DNA of 64,000 nt. Origin: an uncultured Rhizobiaceae group bacterium. Its GTDB lineage: Bacteria > Pseudomonadota > Alphaproteobacteria > Rhizobiales > Rhizobiaceae. The DNA is taken from assembly GCA_938044775.1 (NCBI GenBank), contig CALIOE010000009.1:1-64000 (forward strand), in the 5' to 3' direction. Below are positions 17,636 through 26,256 of this stretch, piece by piece. Position numbers and translations under genes: made by a program. Positions within the stretch are counted from its first letter, which is position 1. The number at the start of each line of letters is the position of its first letter. Below the pieces are notes generated by a model, which worked only from the letters and a program-made list of their open reading frames with translations, was not told where the DNA came from and did not search any database.

Positions 17636-20404
17636 TTGGCGAAAGAAGACCCTATCGCTGCGGCAAACAGGCCGCTGGACAAGAATCTGCTGCGTTACGT
17701 TTGGCGTCATACCCGTTCGGAACAAATCTGGATTCTGTTCGTCATTATCGCCTCGATGCCAACCTACTTTCTTGTGCTGGATCTGCCTGTGCGGATCATC
17801 AACCAGCCGATCCAGGGTGTCGGATTTGAAACCGCGACCGCAACCCAGCGTTTTCTAGATTTCACCTTAAGCCTGCCGGAATTTCTGGGCGGCGGATCCT
17901 GGGTCCTTTCTGAAGGCCTGGAGCTGTCGCGATGGCCTTATCTGATCGCCCTGTCGAGCCTGTTCCTGGGGCTCGTCTGCGTCAACGGGCTCTTCAAATT
18001 CTACATCAATACATACAAGGGCCGGCTCGGCGAGCGGATGCTGCGGCGGATGCGCTATCAACTTGTCGACCGCGTGTTGCGTTTTCCGATCAACCATTTC
18101 AAGCGCGTCAAAGGTTCGGAAGTCGCCTCGATGGTGAAGGACGAGGTCGAACCGTTTGGTGAATTCATTGGTGATGCTTTCGTGCAGCCGGTTTATCTGG
18201 GTGGCCAGGCGCTGGTGGCTTTTGCCTTTATTCTGAACCAGTCGTTCTGGCTCGGTATGATCGCCGTGGCAATCATCGCCGTTCAGATAACGCTGATACC
18301 CTATTTGAGGCGTCGGGTGCTGGAACTGGGCCGTATGCGGCAACTGACCGCCCGACTGCTTTCCGGGCGGATCGGAGAGATCGTCGATGGGATCACCGCA
18401 GTCCATGTCAACGACACCTCAAACTATGAACGAGCCGAGCTTTCAAGCCGGCTAGGGAAAATCTTCTTCATTCGCTACGAACTGTACCAGCGAAAATTCT
18501 TCATCAAGTTCCTGAACAACTTTCTGGCTCAACTGACGCCCTTCCTGTTTTACGTTGTGGGCGGCTATTTTGCCATTCGCGGCACTTTGAATGTGGGGCA
18601 GCTGATCGGCGTCATCAACGCCTACAAGGACCTGCCGTCGCCCATCAACGGGCTGATCATGTGGGATCAAAAACGCGTCGACATCAACATCAAATATGCT
18701 CAGATCGTTGAGCAGTTCAACGTCAAAGGCATGACGCCTGCAGAGATGCAGGAGCCATCATCCGAGAAAGTGGCACCGCTTGAAGGCAACATTCTGGTCA
18801 GCAACCTCAACGTCACCGATGATACCGGAACAACGCTTGTCGAGGACGCAGACTTCACAGTGCCGATCAACGGCATCACCGCCGCAATCGGGCCGCTGGG
18901 CTCCGGCGCAGGCGCCATGGCAAACACGCTGGCGGGACTGTACACGCCGACATCAGGTCGTGTGATGCTCAACAATGACGCCATTTTTGAGCTGCCCCAG
19001 GCAGTGCGTGGCCGGCGTTTTGCCTATGCCGGCAGCGAGAGTTATCTGCCGCAGAGCAGCCTGTTGGAGAGCCTTCTATACGTCAACAAACATGCCCCTC
19101 TGCGCGAGCGCGATATTGCGGATCTCGGCGTTGAGCTGCACCCGAGAAGCAAGGCGGAAGCCATGGCATCGGGCAACACGCTGCTCGACTATTATGCCGA
19201 CTGGGTGGACTACGACGCCATGGGTATCTCAGGGCCTGAAGAAGTTTACGGCAAGATTCACGATGTTCTTGATGTCGTTGACATGACCGATACGGTCTAT
19301 CAGCTGGCCATGCGACAAAGCCTCGATCCCAAAGCGCATCCAAAACTATGCGAGAAACTGGTTGAGATACGCGGCCTTTTCCGCGAACAGCTTCGCGATT
19401 CCGGCCTCAGTGAATATGTGGAAGTGTGGGACTTCGATAAATACAACCCACATGCGACGATTGCCGAGAACCTGCTGTTTGGCTCCATCGTTGAGAGTGA
19501 AGATTTCAACCTGGCAAGCCTGGCGCGCAACGAACACCTGCTCGCCACGTTGACGAAGGAAAACCTCGACCGCGACCTTTTCAACATGGGTGTCGAATTG
19601 GCAGAAACGGCAATTGAACTGTTTGCCGACCTGTCACCGGATAATCCGTTTTTCGAGCAGCTTAACTTCATGACCCCGGAACAACTGGAGGCCTATCCAC
19701 CCATACTGGGGCGCGCGAGGGAACTCGGCTTTGACGGCATCAAGCAGGAAGACAAGCTGAAGCTGATTCAGTTGCCGCTGGGATATATAGAACCACGAAA
19801 CCGCTTGCGGCTTCTCGATGACGCGATGTCGGCACGTATTCTCAAGGCACGGCAGAGTTTCCACCAGCATTTACCGGAAACGCTGAAGCAGCAGATCAGC
19901 CTTTATGATGTCAACATGTACACTCCGGTCAACTCGGTACGAGACAATATTCTTTTTGGACGCATTGCGCACGGGTTTTCAAATTCTGGAGACAGGGTTC
20001 AGGAAGTCATTCGCAAGCTTCTGCTCGACGCGGGACTGGAGGATGACCTCTTCAGAGTCGGCCTCGAATTCGACATCGGCACCGCGGGTAAGCGGCTTTC
20101 AGAGGCTCACCGCCAACGCATCCTCATGGCCCGGGCCCTGTTGAAGGGAGCCGATTTGCTTATTGTCAACAGAGGCTTGAATGCGCTCGATTCGCGTGCG
20201 CAGGAAAGGCTTGTTAAGAAGATTGTTGCACGGGCACGGGGCGAAAACAGCAAGCCCTTTGGCCTGCTGTGGGTATTGACGGCGCCACATATGGCATCCG
20301 AATTCGACCAGGTCCTCGTGTTCGAACGCCAGAAATTGATCGAAACCGGAAAGCCGGACGAACTGCAAAACTCAAGCGATGCTTATGCGTCGCTGACTGG
20401 ATAA
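17636..20404 (+). CDS. ABC-exporter-like membrane protein with degenerate nucleotide-binding domain
   Basis: 922 residues from TTG 17636, with GGGGTG just upstream; the track's ATG 17519 lies before the CRP-like site and its first 39 residues look non-coding. GTG 17585/17588 are alternatives. Residues about 10-390 form an ABC-type transmembrane domain with several hydrophobic segments. The nucleotide-binding domain is broken: Walker A reads GPLGSGAGAM with no Lys-Ser/Thr, the signature reads RLSEAHRQR, and Walker B reads LLIVNRGLNALD with neither the Asp nor the catalytic Glu. About 300 extra residues separate Walker A from the signature. They contain repeated Q-loop-like pieces (SSLLESLLY, ATIAENLLFG, NSVRDNILFG). 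ATP hydrolysis is unlikely. It heads a tight operon with cyclic-nucleotide genes, so a regulatory or sensor role is my inference. Confidence 0.8.
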   Translation: MAKEDPIAAANRPLDKNLLRYVWRHTRSEQIWILFVIIASMPTYFLVLDLPVRIINQPIQGVGFETATATQRFLDFTLSLPEFLGGGSWVLSEGLELSRWPYLIALSSLFLGLVCVNGLFKFYINTYKGRLGERMLRRMRYQLVDRVLRFPINHFKRVKGSEVASMVKDEVEPFGEFIGDAFVQPVYLGGQALVAFAFILNQSFWLGMIAVAIIAVQITLIPYLRRRVLELGRMRQLTARLLSGRIGEIVDGITAVHVNDTSNYERAELSSRLGKIFFIRYELYQRKFFIKFLNNFLAQLTPFLFYVVGGYFAIRGTLNVGQLIGVINAYKDLPSPINGLIMWDQKRVDINIKYAQIVEQFNVKGMTPAEMQEPSSEKVAPLEGNILVSNLNVTDDTGTTLVEDADFTVPINGITAAIGPLGSGAGAMANTLAGLYTPTSGRVMLNNDAIFELPQAVRGRRFAYAGSESYLPQSSLLESLLYVNKHAPLRERDIADLGVELHPRSKAEAMASGNTLLDYYADWVDYDAMGISGPEEVYGKIHDVLDVVDMTDTVYQLAMRQSLDPKAHPKLCEKLVEIRGLFREQLRDSGLSEYVEVWDFDKYNPHATIAENLLFGSIVESEDFNLASLARNEHLLATLTKENLDRDLFNMGVELAETAIELFADLSPDNPFFEQLNFMTPEQLEAYPPILGRARELGFDGIKQEDKLKLIQLPLGYIEPRNRLRLLDDAMSARILKARQSFHQHLPETLKQQISLYDVNMYTPVNSVRDNILFGRIAHGFSNSGDRVQEVIRKLLLDAGLEDDLFRVGLEFDIGTAGKRLSEAHRQRILMARALLKGADLLIVNRGLNALDSRAQERLVKKIVARARGENSKPFGLLWVLTAPHMASEFDQVLVFERQKLIETGKPDELQNSSDAYASLTG

Positions 20405-20430
20405 TGAAAAGAAGACGAACGGGAGTAACC

Positions 20431-20901
20431 ATGAGCAAGCTAAAAGATGAAGTTGATCTACTCAGGTCGATTCCGATGCTCGCGAGTTTGCCTGTAAACA
20501 AGCTGAAGCTACTGGCCTTTGCGTCAGACCATGTCAGCTATGGGGAAAATGAGATTCTTTTCAAACAGGGCGACGAGGCCGATGCCGCCTATATCGTCAT
20601 CTCTGGATGTGCCGATGTCCTGGTCGAATCCGGAGGCGGAAAGACAAGCAAGGTCGCAGAGCTCGGCCCCAATTCCTTTGTCGGCGACATGGCCATTTTG
20701 TGCGACATCCCGCGAACAGCAACGGTACGTGCCAATGTTGCGCTGGACACACTGCGTATTCGCAAGGAGCACATGATGGACCTGATGAAGGAAAGCCCTG
20801 TGCTCGCAATGGCGGTTCTGAAAGAGCTGGTCCAAAGGCTGGCCAAAACAACACATGACCTCTCTGACGCGCGGGAAGAAATTGCGCGGCTGCAGGCCTG
20901 A
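20431..20901 (+). CDS. stand-alone cyclic-nucleotide-binding domain protein
   Basis: 156 residues. ATG 20431 has GGGAG upstream; an in-frame ATG at 20404 overlaps the preceding stop. One cyclic-nucleotide-binding domain fills about residues 15-130, with ILFKQGDEADAAYIVISG and the phosphate-binding cassette FVGDMAILCDIPRTATVRA, where the usual Glu is Asp and the binding Arg is kept. No helix-turn-helix follows, only a short helical tail ending in DAREEIARLQA. It is therefore not a transcription factor but a likely cAMP or cGMP receptor that acts on a protein partner. The ABC-like protein just upstream is the obvious candidate (inference). Confidence 0.85.
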   Translation: MSKLKDEVDLLRSIPMLASLPVNKLKLLAFASDHVSYGENEILFKQGDEADAAYIVISGCADVLVESGGGKTSKVAELGPNSFVGDMAILCDIPRTATVRANVALDTLRIRKEHMMDLMKESPVLAMAVLKELVQRLAKTTHDLSDAREEIARLQA

Positions 20902-20949
20902 CAGCAACATGGAAAAGTGCCTCATTCACAACCCAGCGGACCTCCGGCG

Positions 20950-21780
20950 ATGACGACTGACCAATTCTCAGTACGCATCTGGGGTGCCCGCGGCACCGTG
21001 TCATCTTCGGATGAAACCTGCCGGAAGTATGGCGGCAATACTGCCTGCATTGAAATGTGCTGCGGCGACGAAACCATCGTGTTCGATGCAGGATCAGGGT
21101 TGCGCCTGCTGGGCAATTCCATGGTCAACAACAGGATCAAGCGCACTCACATCTTTTTCACCCACTGCCATTACGACCACATTTCAGGATTTCCCTTCTT
21201 TGCGCCGTTCTATTCGCCGGACTGGCAGGTCGATCTGTGGTCAGGACACCTCGAAGGCCCCGACAAGACACAACGCATGATTCGTGAATACATGAGGCCG
21301 CCCTTCTTTCCCGTGGGGCCCCAGGTCTTCTCGGCCGATGTGAACTACCGGGACTTTGAGTTCGAGGACGTGCTCACACCCGTCAAAGGGGTGCGCATCG
21401 AGACCATGTCGCTGAATCACCACGACGGTTGTGTGGGCTACCGCATCAATTTTTCAGGTCGCTCGATATGCTATATTACCGACACAACCCACACGCTCGG
21501 CGAGATTGACCAGAACATCGTGGACTTTGTTCACGAAACCGATCTGATGATCTACGACGCCACTTATACGGACGCAGAGTTTCCGCAGTTCTGGAATTTT
21601 GGCCATTCCACCTGGGAGGAAGGCATTCGAATCTGCCAGGCGGCGGGCGTCAAGCGCTATTGCACCTTTCATCACCGGCCGAGCCGCCCAGACGATGATC
21701 TGGATGACATTGCGACCGCCGCGCGCAAGATTTTTCCGCAAAGCCATGTCGGTCGCGAGGGGCTCTTCATTGAGGTTTGA
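20950..21780 (+). CDS. MBL-fold metal-dependent hydrolase
   Basis: 276 residues from ATG 20950; GTG 20917 would add 11 residues. The metallo-beta-lactamase motif THCHYDHISG binds the di-metal centre, with IVFDAGSGLR before it, LNHHDGCVGYR and ITDTTHT in the middle, and later His residues (GHSTWEE, TFHHRPS). The opening VRIWGARGT and YGGNTACIE matches the PhnP/COG1235-like branch, which includes phosphodiesterases. Given the cyclases and the binding protein in the same operon, a cyclic-nucleotide phosphodiesterase is attractive but unproven. Confidence 0.85.
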   Translation: MTTDQFSVRIWGARGTVSSSDETCRKYGGNTACIEMCCGDETIVFDAGSGLRLLGNSMVNNRIKRTHIFFTHCHYDHISGFPFFAPFYSPDWQVDLWSGHLEGPDKTQRMIREYMRPPFFPVGPQVFSADVNYRDFEFEDVLTPVKGVRIETMSLNHHDGCVGYRINFSGRSICYITDTTHTLGEIDQNIVDFVHETDLMIYDATYTDAEFPQFWNFGHSTWEEGIRICQAAGVKRYCTFHHRPSRPDDDLDDIATAARKIFPQSHVGREGLFIEV

Positions 21781-21854
21781 TAATCCGTGATGCCGGAGAC
21801 CGGTTGGACAGTCTATTCTGACAACCATCCGCACACGGAAGGTTGCAGGACATT

Positions 21855-23195
21855 ATGAGCGGTGTTGCAGGCGTCATTGCTGATGCGTTGAAAAGCACGT
21901 GGGCCAGATCCTATGCCCGCGATCTGCCGGCGCGCGTGGTCCACGCCATTGAGCGAAACGACGATATGAGCGAAGTGCTGGTGAAGCTTATACAGCTTGC
22001 CGTTTTCGCACTTCTTGGTCTGCTCTACCTGGCCTCTCCTGCGCCAAATCCGGAAACAGTCTCACGTGTTCCTGTCGTCATCGTCATCTATCTGGCTGTA
22101 ACGATGGCAGGTCTGCTTTTCGCCGCCAAGCGCGCGATGCCGGACTGGCTTATCTATTCATCGATCGTGCTCGACGTGGTCCTGCTGACTTATTTGATCT
22201 GGAGTTTCCATATTCAATACGGGCAGCCGGCGTCGTTTTCATTGAAGGCTCCGGCCATGCTGAACTACTTTGTGCTGATCGGGTTGCGCGCCCTGCGGTT
22301 TGACGCCCGCTATGTCGTTACCGCAGGAGCAGCGTCGGTGATCTGTTGGTCGTTACTGGTGATCTATGTCGTTGTAAACGATCCGGTCGATCCCATGGTC
22401 ACGCGCGATTATGTGACCTATTTGACCAGCAATACCGTTCTTGTCGGCGCAGAGATCGGCAAATTGATTTCGATCATCATGTTTACCGCCATTCTGGCAA
22501 TATCCGTACGTCGGGCCCATGCCTTTGTGACCACCGCGGTGGAAGAGAGCACGGCCGCACAACAGCTTTCCCGGTTCATGGCATCGCCTGTTGCTGCCAA
22601 AATTCGCGATGCGGACCAGGTGGTTGAAGCAGGTGATGGCGTGCGCCGGGACGCTGCGGTTCTCTACATTGATATCCGGGGTTTCACCGAGACCGCCGGC
22701 AACATGGATCCCGACGATGCAATGGCGCTGCTGTCGGATTACCAACATGAGGTGGTGCCGATCGTGCACCGCCACATGGGCGCGATTGACAAATTTCTGG
22801 GTGACGGAATTATGATTACCTTCGGCGCTTTGGCAGAGGACCCAAAGGCCAGCGCCAACGCACTGCGTTGCATTGATGATATTTTGAAAAGCCAGCGGGA
22901 CTGGACTGGGCCAGCGCGGGATCTGGCCATCGCCGGCGCCGCCATGGCCGGACCGGTCATTTTCGGCGCTGTGGGCGATGGTGACAGGCTTGAATACACT
23001 GTCATCGGCTCGACGGTTAATCTCGCGGCCAAACTGGAGAAACACAACAAAGTGGTCGGTACCCGTGCATTATGTGATGTTCAGACCTACGACAGTGCGG
23101 TCTCGCAGGGATATGAGGGCCAGCCGAACGCTCGCCGCATAAGTTCGACACTGACAGACCAAAGCGCCTCACTGGAACTGGTGGTGCTGGCGTGA
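21855..23195 (+). CDS. membrane-bound class III adenylate/guanylate cyclase
   Basis: 446 residues from ATG 21855; TTG 21843 is an alternative. About five or six hydrophobic segments span residues 40-215. A short linker with a helix follows (SRFMASPVAAKIRD), then the class III catalytic domain. Metal-binding Asp residues lie in VLYIDIRGFTE and KFLGDGIMITFG. The transition-state motif reads STVNLAAKLE: the Asn is kept, but Lys replaces the usual Arg, so activity may be reduced or altered. The next gene starts inside the stop codon (GTGA), indicating coupled translation of two cyclases that might heterodimerise. Confidence 0.88.
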   Translation: MSGVAGVIADALKSTWARSYARDLPARVVHAIERNDDMSEVLVKLIQLAVFALLGLLYLASPAPNPETVSRVPVVIVIYLAVTMAGLLFAAKRAMPDWLIYSSIVLDVVLLTYLIWSFHIQYGQPASFSLKAPAMLNYFVLIGLRALRFDARYVVTAGAASVICWSLLVIYVVVNDPVDPMVTRDYVTYLTSNTVLVGAEIGKLISIIMFTAILAISVRRAHAFVTTAVEESTAAQQLSRFMASPVAAKIRDADQVVEAGDGVRRDAAVLYIDIRGFTETAGNMDPDDAMALLSDYQHEVVPIVHRHMGAIDKFLGDGIMITFGALAEDPKASANALRCIDDILKSQRDWTGPARDLAIAGAAMAGPVIFGAVGDGDRLEYTVIGSTVNLAAKLEKHNKVVGTRALCDVQTYDSAVSQGYEGQPNARRISSTLTDQSASLELVVLA

Positions 23196-24931
23196 GTGCG
23201 ACCTCAGGCACAACACAAGATGCCCCGGTCAGCGGCTGGCACGCGGGACGCATCATACACCGGCTTCGGGTCTGGTCAGGACTGGTGTTGTTCGCCTATG
23301 TGACCGGCCATTTTGCCAATCATGCACTGGGGCTGATATCCTTGGAGTTCATGGGCAAGGCTGCGGGCTTCTGGCAGGCGTTCTGGCGATTTCCACCCAT
23401 CAATATTCTGCTCTATGTGGCATTGACCACCCACGTGCTGACGGCGTTGTGGAAGGTCTATCAACGCCGGACCTTACGAATGCAACGGCAGGAATGGGTG
23501 CAACTGATCAGTGGTCTGGCCATTCCTCTTCTGCTGGTTGTTCATGTGACCGGGACCCGCGGCGCGGCCGCGATGTACGGTCTCAACGACAGCTATGCCT
23601 ACGTTCTCTACTCAACCTTTGTCGCATCGCCTTTCAGCGGCGTGCTGAACGCTGCAGGGTTGGTGGCAGCGTGGGTCCATGGCTGCATCGGCGTGCACTA
23701 CTGGTTGCGCTTTAAATCTGTCTACACCGCCACATTCCAGGCTGTCGCGCTGGTCTGTGCGGCACTGTTGCCCGCGCTGTCGCTGACCGGTTATCTTTCT
23801 GCCGGTCGCACCATCTTGCCGTTGGCCAATGATGGCGAATGGCTCGAAGTCTATTACCGCAATCTCAACCTCGCCGACGATGCTGTCTGGGAAATGCTGG
23901 CACGGGACATCGAGGTCAACCGGTTCATCATTATCGGCGTCATCTCGGCAGTCATACTTGCGCGCATGTTGCGAAATTTTGCCCATAAGCGCAGCCGCAA
24001 CCTGACAATCCGCTATGTGGATGGACCCGACATTCGCCAGCCTCGGGGAGCGACATTGCTTGAAATAAGCCGGGCTAATGAATTGCCCCACGCCAGCGTA
24101 TGCGGGGGTCGGGGCCGCTGTTCGACGTGCCGGGTACGCATTCTTGAATCCGAGGAGCCTCCGGAACCTCCTGAGCCGGATGAGCAGCGTGTTCTACAGC
24201 GTATCAATGCCCCTGATGATGTGCGTCTTGCCTGTCAGCTGGTTCCGCGATCAAACATGCGCGTGGTCCGGCTGCTGCCGCCTGACACCAATGTCAGCAT
24301 GAGTTCCAACGCCGAACAACACGCATCGGGACGGGAGCAATTGATCACCGTCGTATTCGCGGATTTGCGAGGCTTCACGACAGCAGCTGAATCCCGACTG
24401 CCTTTCGATGTGGTGTATCTCATCAATCAGTTTGCGCGGTCGATGGGCGATGCCACGACCCGCAATGGAGGCATCGTTGACAAATTTCTTGGCGATGGCG
24501 TCATGGCGCTGTTTGGGGTCAAGGGCACGGAGGAAGACCAGGCCCGGCAAGCCCTGGGTGCGGCCGCGGACATGATGCACGAAATCGACGTTCTCAATTC
24601 GAGGTTGTTGAGCGAGCTCCCCGAAAAGTTTCGCATCGGAATCGGAATCCATACCGGGTCGGTCATACTCGGCGAAATTGGGGTTGGCACGGTTCGCGGA
24701 CTGACGGCGATAGGAGATACAGTCAACACGGCCAGCCGCCTTGAAGCGGCTACGAAAACTCTCAATTGTACGCTATGCGTATCTGCACAGACGCTTGAAC
24801 ATGCAGACCTGCACAGTCAGGCGTCGCAACAAACAATTACTGTGCCCGGCAAAACCGCCACGATTGAGGTCCATACTTTCATGAACGAAGAGGATTTGCG
24901 TTCTCTTCTGAGCGCGTCGGCGCTGGTTTAG
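23192..24931 (+). CDS. cyaC: redox-type adenylate cyclase: SdhC-like haem b anchor, 2Fe-2S ferredoxin domain, class III cyclase
   Basis: 579 residues starting at GTG 23192. Residues 20-260 form about six membrane helices with His40, His44, His81, His118, His163 and His169 arranged as in succinate dehydrogenase cytochrome b anchors. Residues 270-360 are a plant-type ferredoxin domain with Cys304-x5-Cys310-x2-Cys313 and Cys348. Residues 385-560 are a class III cyclase with Asp391, Asp435 and the Asn512-x3-Arg516 pair intact. As I recall, this layout matches the haem-containing CyaC of Sinorhizobium meliloti, thought to sense the quinone pool or respiration. Here it lies inside a cyclic-nucleotide operon. 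Redox control of cAMP synthesis is a strong inference. Confidence 0.85.
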   Translation: MSATSGTTQDAPVSGWHAGRIIHRLRVWSGLVLFAYVTGHFANHALGLISLEFMGKAAGFWQAFWRFPPINILLYVALTTHVLTALWKVYQRRTLRMQRQEWVQLISGLAIPLLLVVHVTGTRGAAAMYGLNDSYAYVLYSTFVASPFSGVLNAAGLVAAWVHGCIGVHYWLRFKSVYTATFQAVALVCAALLPALSLTGYLSAGRTILPLANDGEWLEVYYRNLNLADDAVWEMLARDIEVNRFIIIGVISAVILARMLRNFAHKRSRNLTIRYVDGPDIRQPRGATLLEISRANELPHASVCGGRGRCSTCRVRILESEEPPEPPEPDEQRVLQRINAPDDVRLACQLVPRSNMRVVRLLPPDTNVSMSSNAEQHASGREQLITVVFADLRGFTTAAESRLPFDVVYLINQFARSMGDATTRNGGIVDKFLGDGVMALFGVKGTEEDQARQALGAAADMMHEIDVLNSRLLSELPEKFRIGIGIHTGSVILGEIGVGTVRGLTAIGDTVNTASRLEAATKTLNCTLCVSAQTLEHADLHSQASQQTITVPGKTATIEVHTFMNEEDLRSLLSASALV

Positions 24932-24944
24932 ACAGGAGCGATTT

Positions 24945-25655
24945 GTGAAATTACTCGAGCAGATATTTTTTGCGCACAGCAGGCTTCTGGCCCTTGCTGC
25001 AATCGCACTCATCGTGGGAGGCGCCCCCGCCATGGCGGCTTGTACGGCACCGCCGGGTGTCGAAGTCGACTGGTCCGGCTGCCGCAAACGCAACGTCATG
25101 CTGTCCGGAGACGATTTTACAAAGGCAAAACTTGTGCGAACGGATTTGATAGGTTCCGATCTCCGCAACGCGACCTTTGCCGGCGCAGACTTCAGCAAAG
25201 CCACACTGACCCGGGTGAATTTTTCGAATTCGAATTTTGAGAATGCGCTCTTTGAAAAGGCCGAGGGCAGTCGGATTGTGGCACATGGCGTAAATTTCAA
25301 GGGCGCAAATTTTGAAAAGGCAGTGCTGTACCGCGCAGATTTTTCGGGCTCAGATCTGACCGGGGCCAACCTGACCAAGTCGGAATTCAGCCGTTCAAAC
25401 TTTAACGAGACCAACCTTACCAATGTGCCGATTAGCTATGCCAATCTCTCGCGCGCAACGTTTGCCGGCGCAGTTCTGGACGGCACAGATTTCAATCTGA
25501 GCTGGCTTTACCAGAGCAACTTCGAGGGTGCGGATCTCAGCAAAGCGCTCAATTTGTCCCAGTCACAGCTTGATCTGGCTTGCGGCAACAGTGAAACCAA
25601 ACTGCCGGATGGATTATCCGCTCCGGCAGGCTGGCCTTGTGCATCAGAAGAATGA
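24945..25655 (+). CDS. exported pentapeptide-repeat protein
   Basis: 236 residues from GTG 24945, with AGGAG six bases upstream. A signal peptide (LALAAIALIVGGAPAMA) ends near residue 31. From about residue 50 to 210 the chain consists of pentapeptide repeats of the form A(D/N)(L/F)xx, such as GADFSKATL, GSDLTGANL and GADLSKAL, which form a right-handed quadrilateral beta helix. Three or four Cys residues flank the helix and could form disulfides. The protein should be periplasmic or attached to the envelope. It sits 13 bases after the redox cyclase gene and one base before the hemerythrin gene. Its function is not known. Confidence 0.85.
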   Translation: MKLLEQIFFAHSRLLALAAIALIVGGAPAMAACTAPPGVEVDWSGCRKRNVMLSGDDFTKAKLVRTDLIGSDLRNATFAGADFSKATLTRVNFSNSNFENALFEKAEGSRIVAHGVNFKGANFEKAVLYRADFSGSDLTGANLTKSEFSRSNFNETNLTNVPISYANLSRATFAGAVLDGTDFNLSWLYQSNFEGADLSKALNLSQSQLDLACGNSETKLPDGLSAPAGWPCASEE

Positions 25656-25656
25656 G

Positions 25657-26256
25657 ATGCCCAACAGCGATGCTTTCGACCCCCAACTAAGGCTCGATGC
25701 CCGTTCAGGTCTTCCGGAGGACTGGCGTTTTCTTCTGGCTGACTATCCCCGCGAGACCTGGACTGCCCACACCAACCTCGGTGAGCACACCCGTTTCTGG
25801 CTTTCCATTCACCGGTATTTCCGCATCACCGGCGTTCAATTAGCGAGCCGCGGCGACGACTATCGCGAAGGCAGGATTTCCAGCCATGAATTTCGCACCG
25901 CCATCGCGCCCAGGCTGCAACAGTTTCTGGAGACGCTCGACCATCACCATCGTATTGAGGACCATGTTTTCTTCCCGAAATTCATGGCTGCAGACCGTCG
26001 TTTCGTCAAAGGTATCGAGTTGCTTGAGGCGGATCATTCGATCGTCGATGCTGAGGTGCACCAGATGATCAATACCGCCAATGATCTGCTCCGGACTCCG
26101 GCAGACGATGGAGAGACTTTAAAACGGGTCGGTATGGCATTTGCCGGATCGAGCGACCGCATCGTGAAATTGCTCGGACGTCACCTGGATGACGAAGAAG
26201 AGATTGTCGTTCCATTGATGCTCGACCGTGGCGAGGGAGAGCTTATGGGTGGATGA
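25657..26256 (+). CDS. hemerythrin-like HHE domain protein
   Basis: 199 residues from ATG 25657, one base after the previous stop; the track's longer ORF overlaps the pentapeptide gene. The four-helix HHE domain covers about residues 40-190. Likely di-iron ligands lie in LGEHTRFW, LDHHHRIEDHVFF, LEADHSIVD and LLGRHLDDEEEIV. Such proteins bind oxygen, NO or iron. There is no signal peptide, so it is cytosolic. Its place in an operon with a haem/2Fe-2S cyclase suggests oxygen or NO handling linked to cAMP signalling, which is inference. Confidence 0.85.
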   Translation: MPNSDAFDPQLRLDARSGLPEDWRFLLADYPRETWTAHTNLGEHTRFWLSIHRYFRITGVQLASRGDDYREGRISSHEFRTAIAPRLQQFLETLDHHHRIEDHVFFPKFMAADRRFVKGIELLEADHSIVDAEVHQMINTANDLLRTPADDGETLKRVGMAFAGSSDRIVKLLGRHLDDEEEIVVPLMLDRGEGELMGG

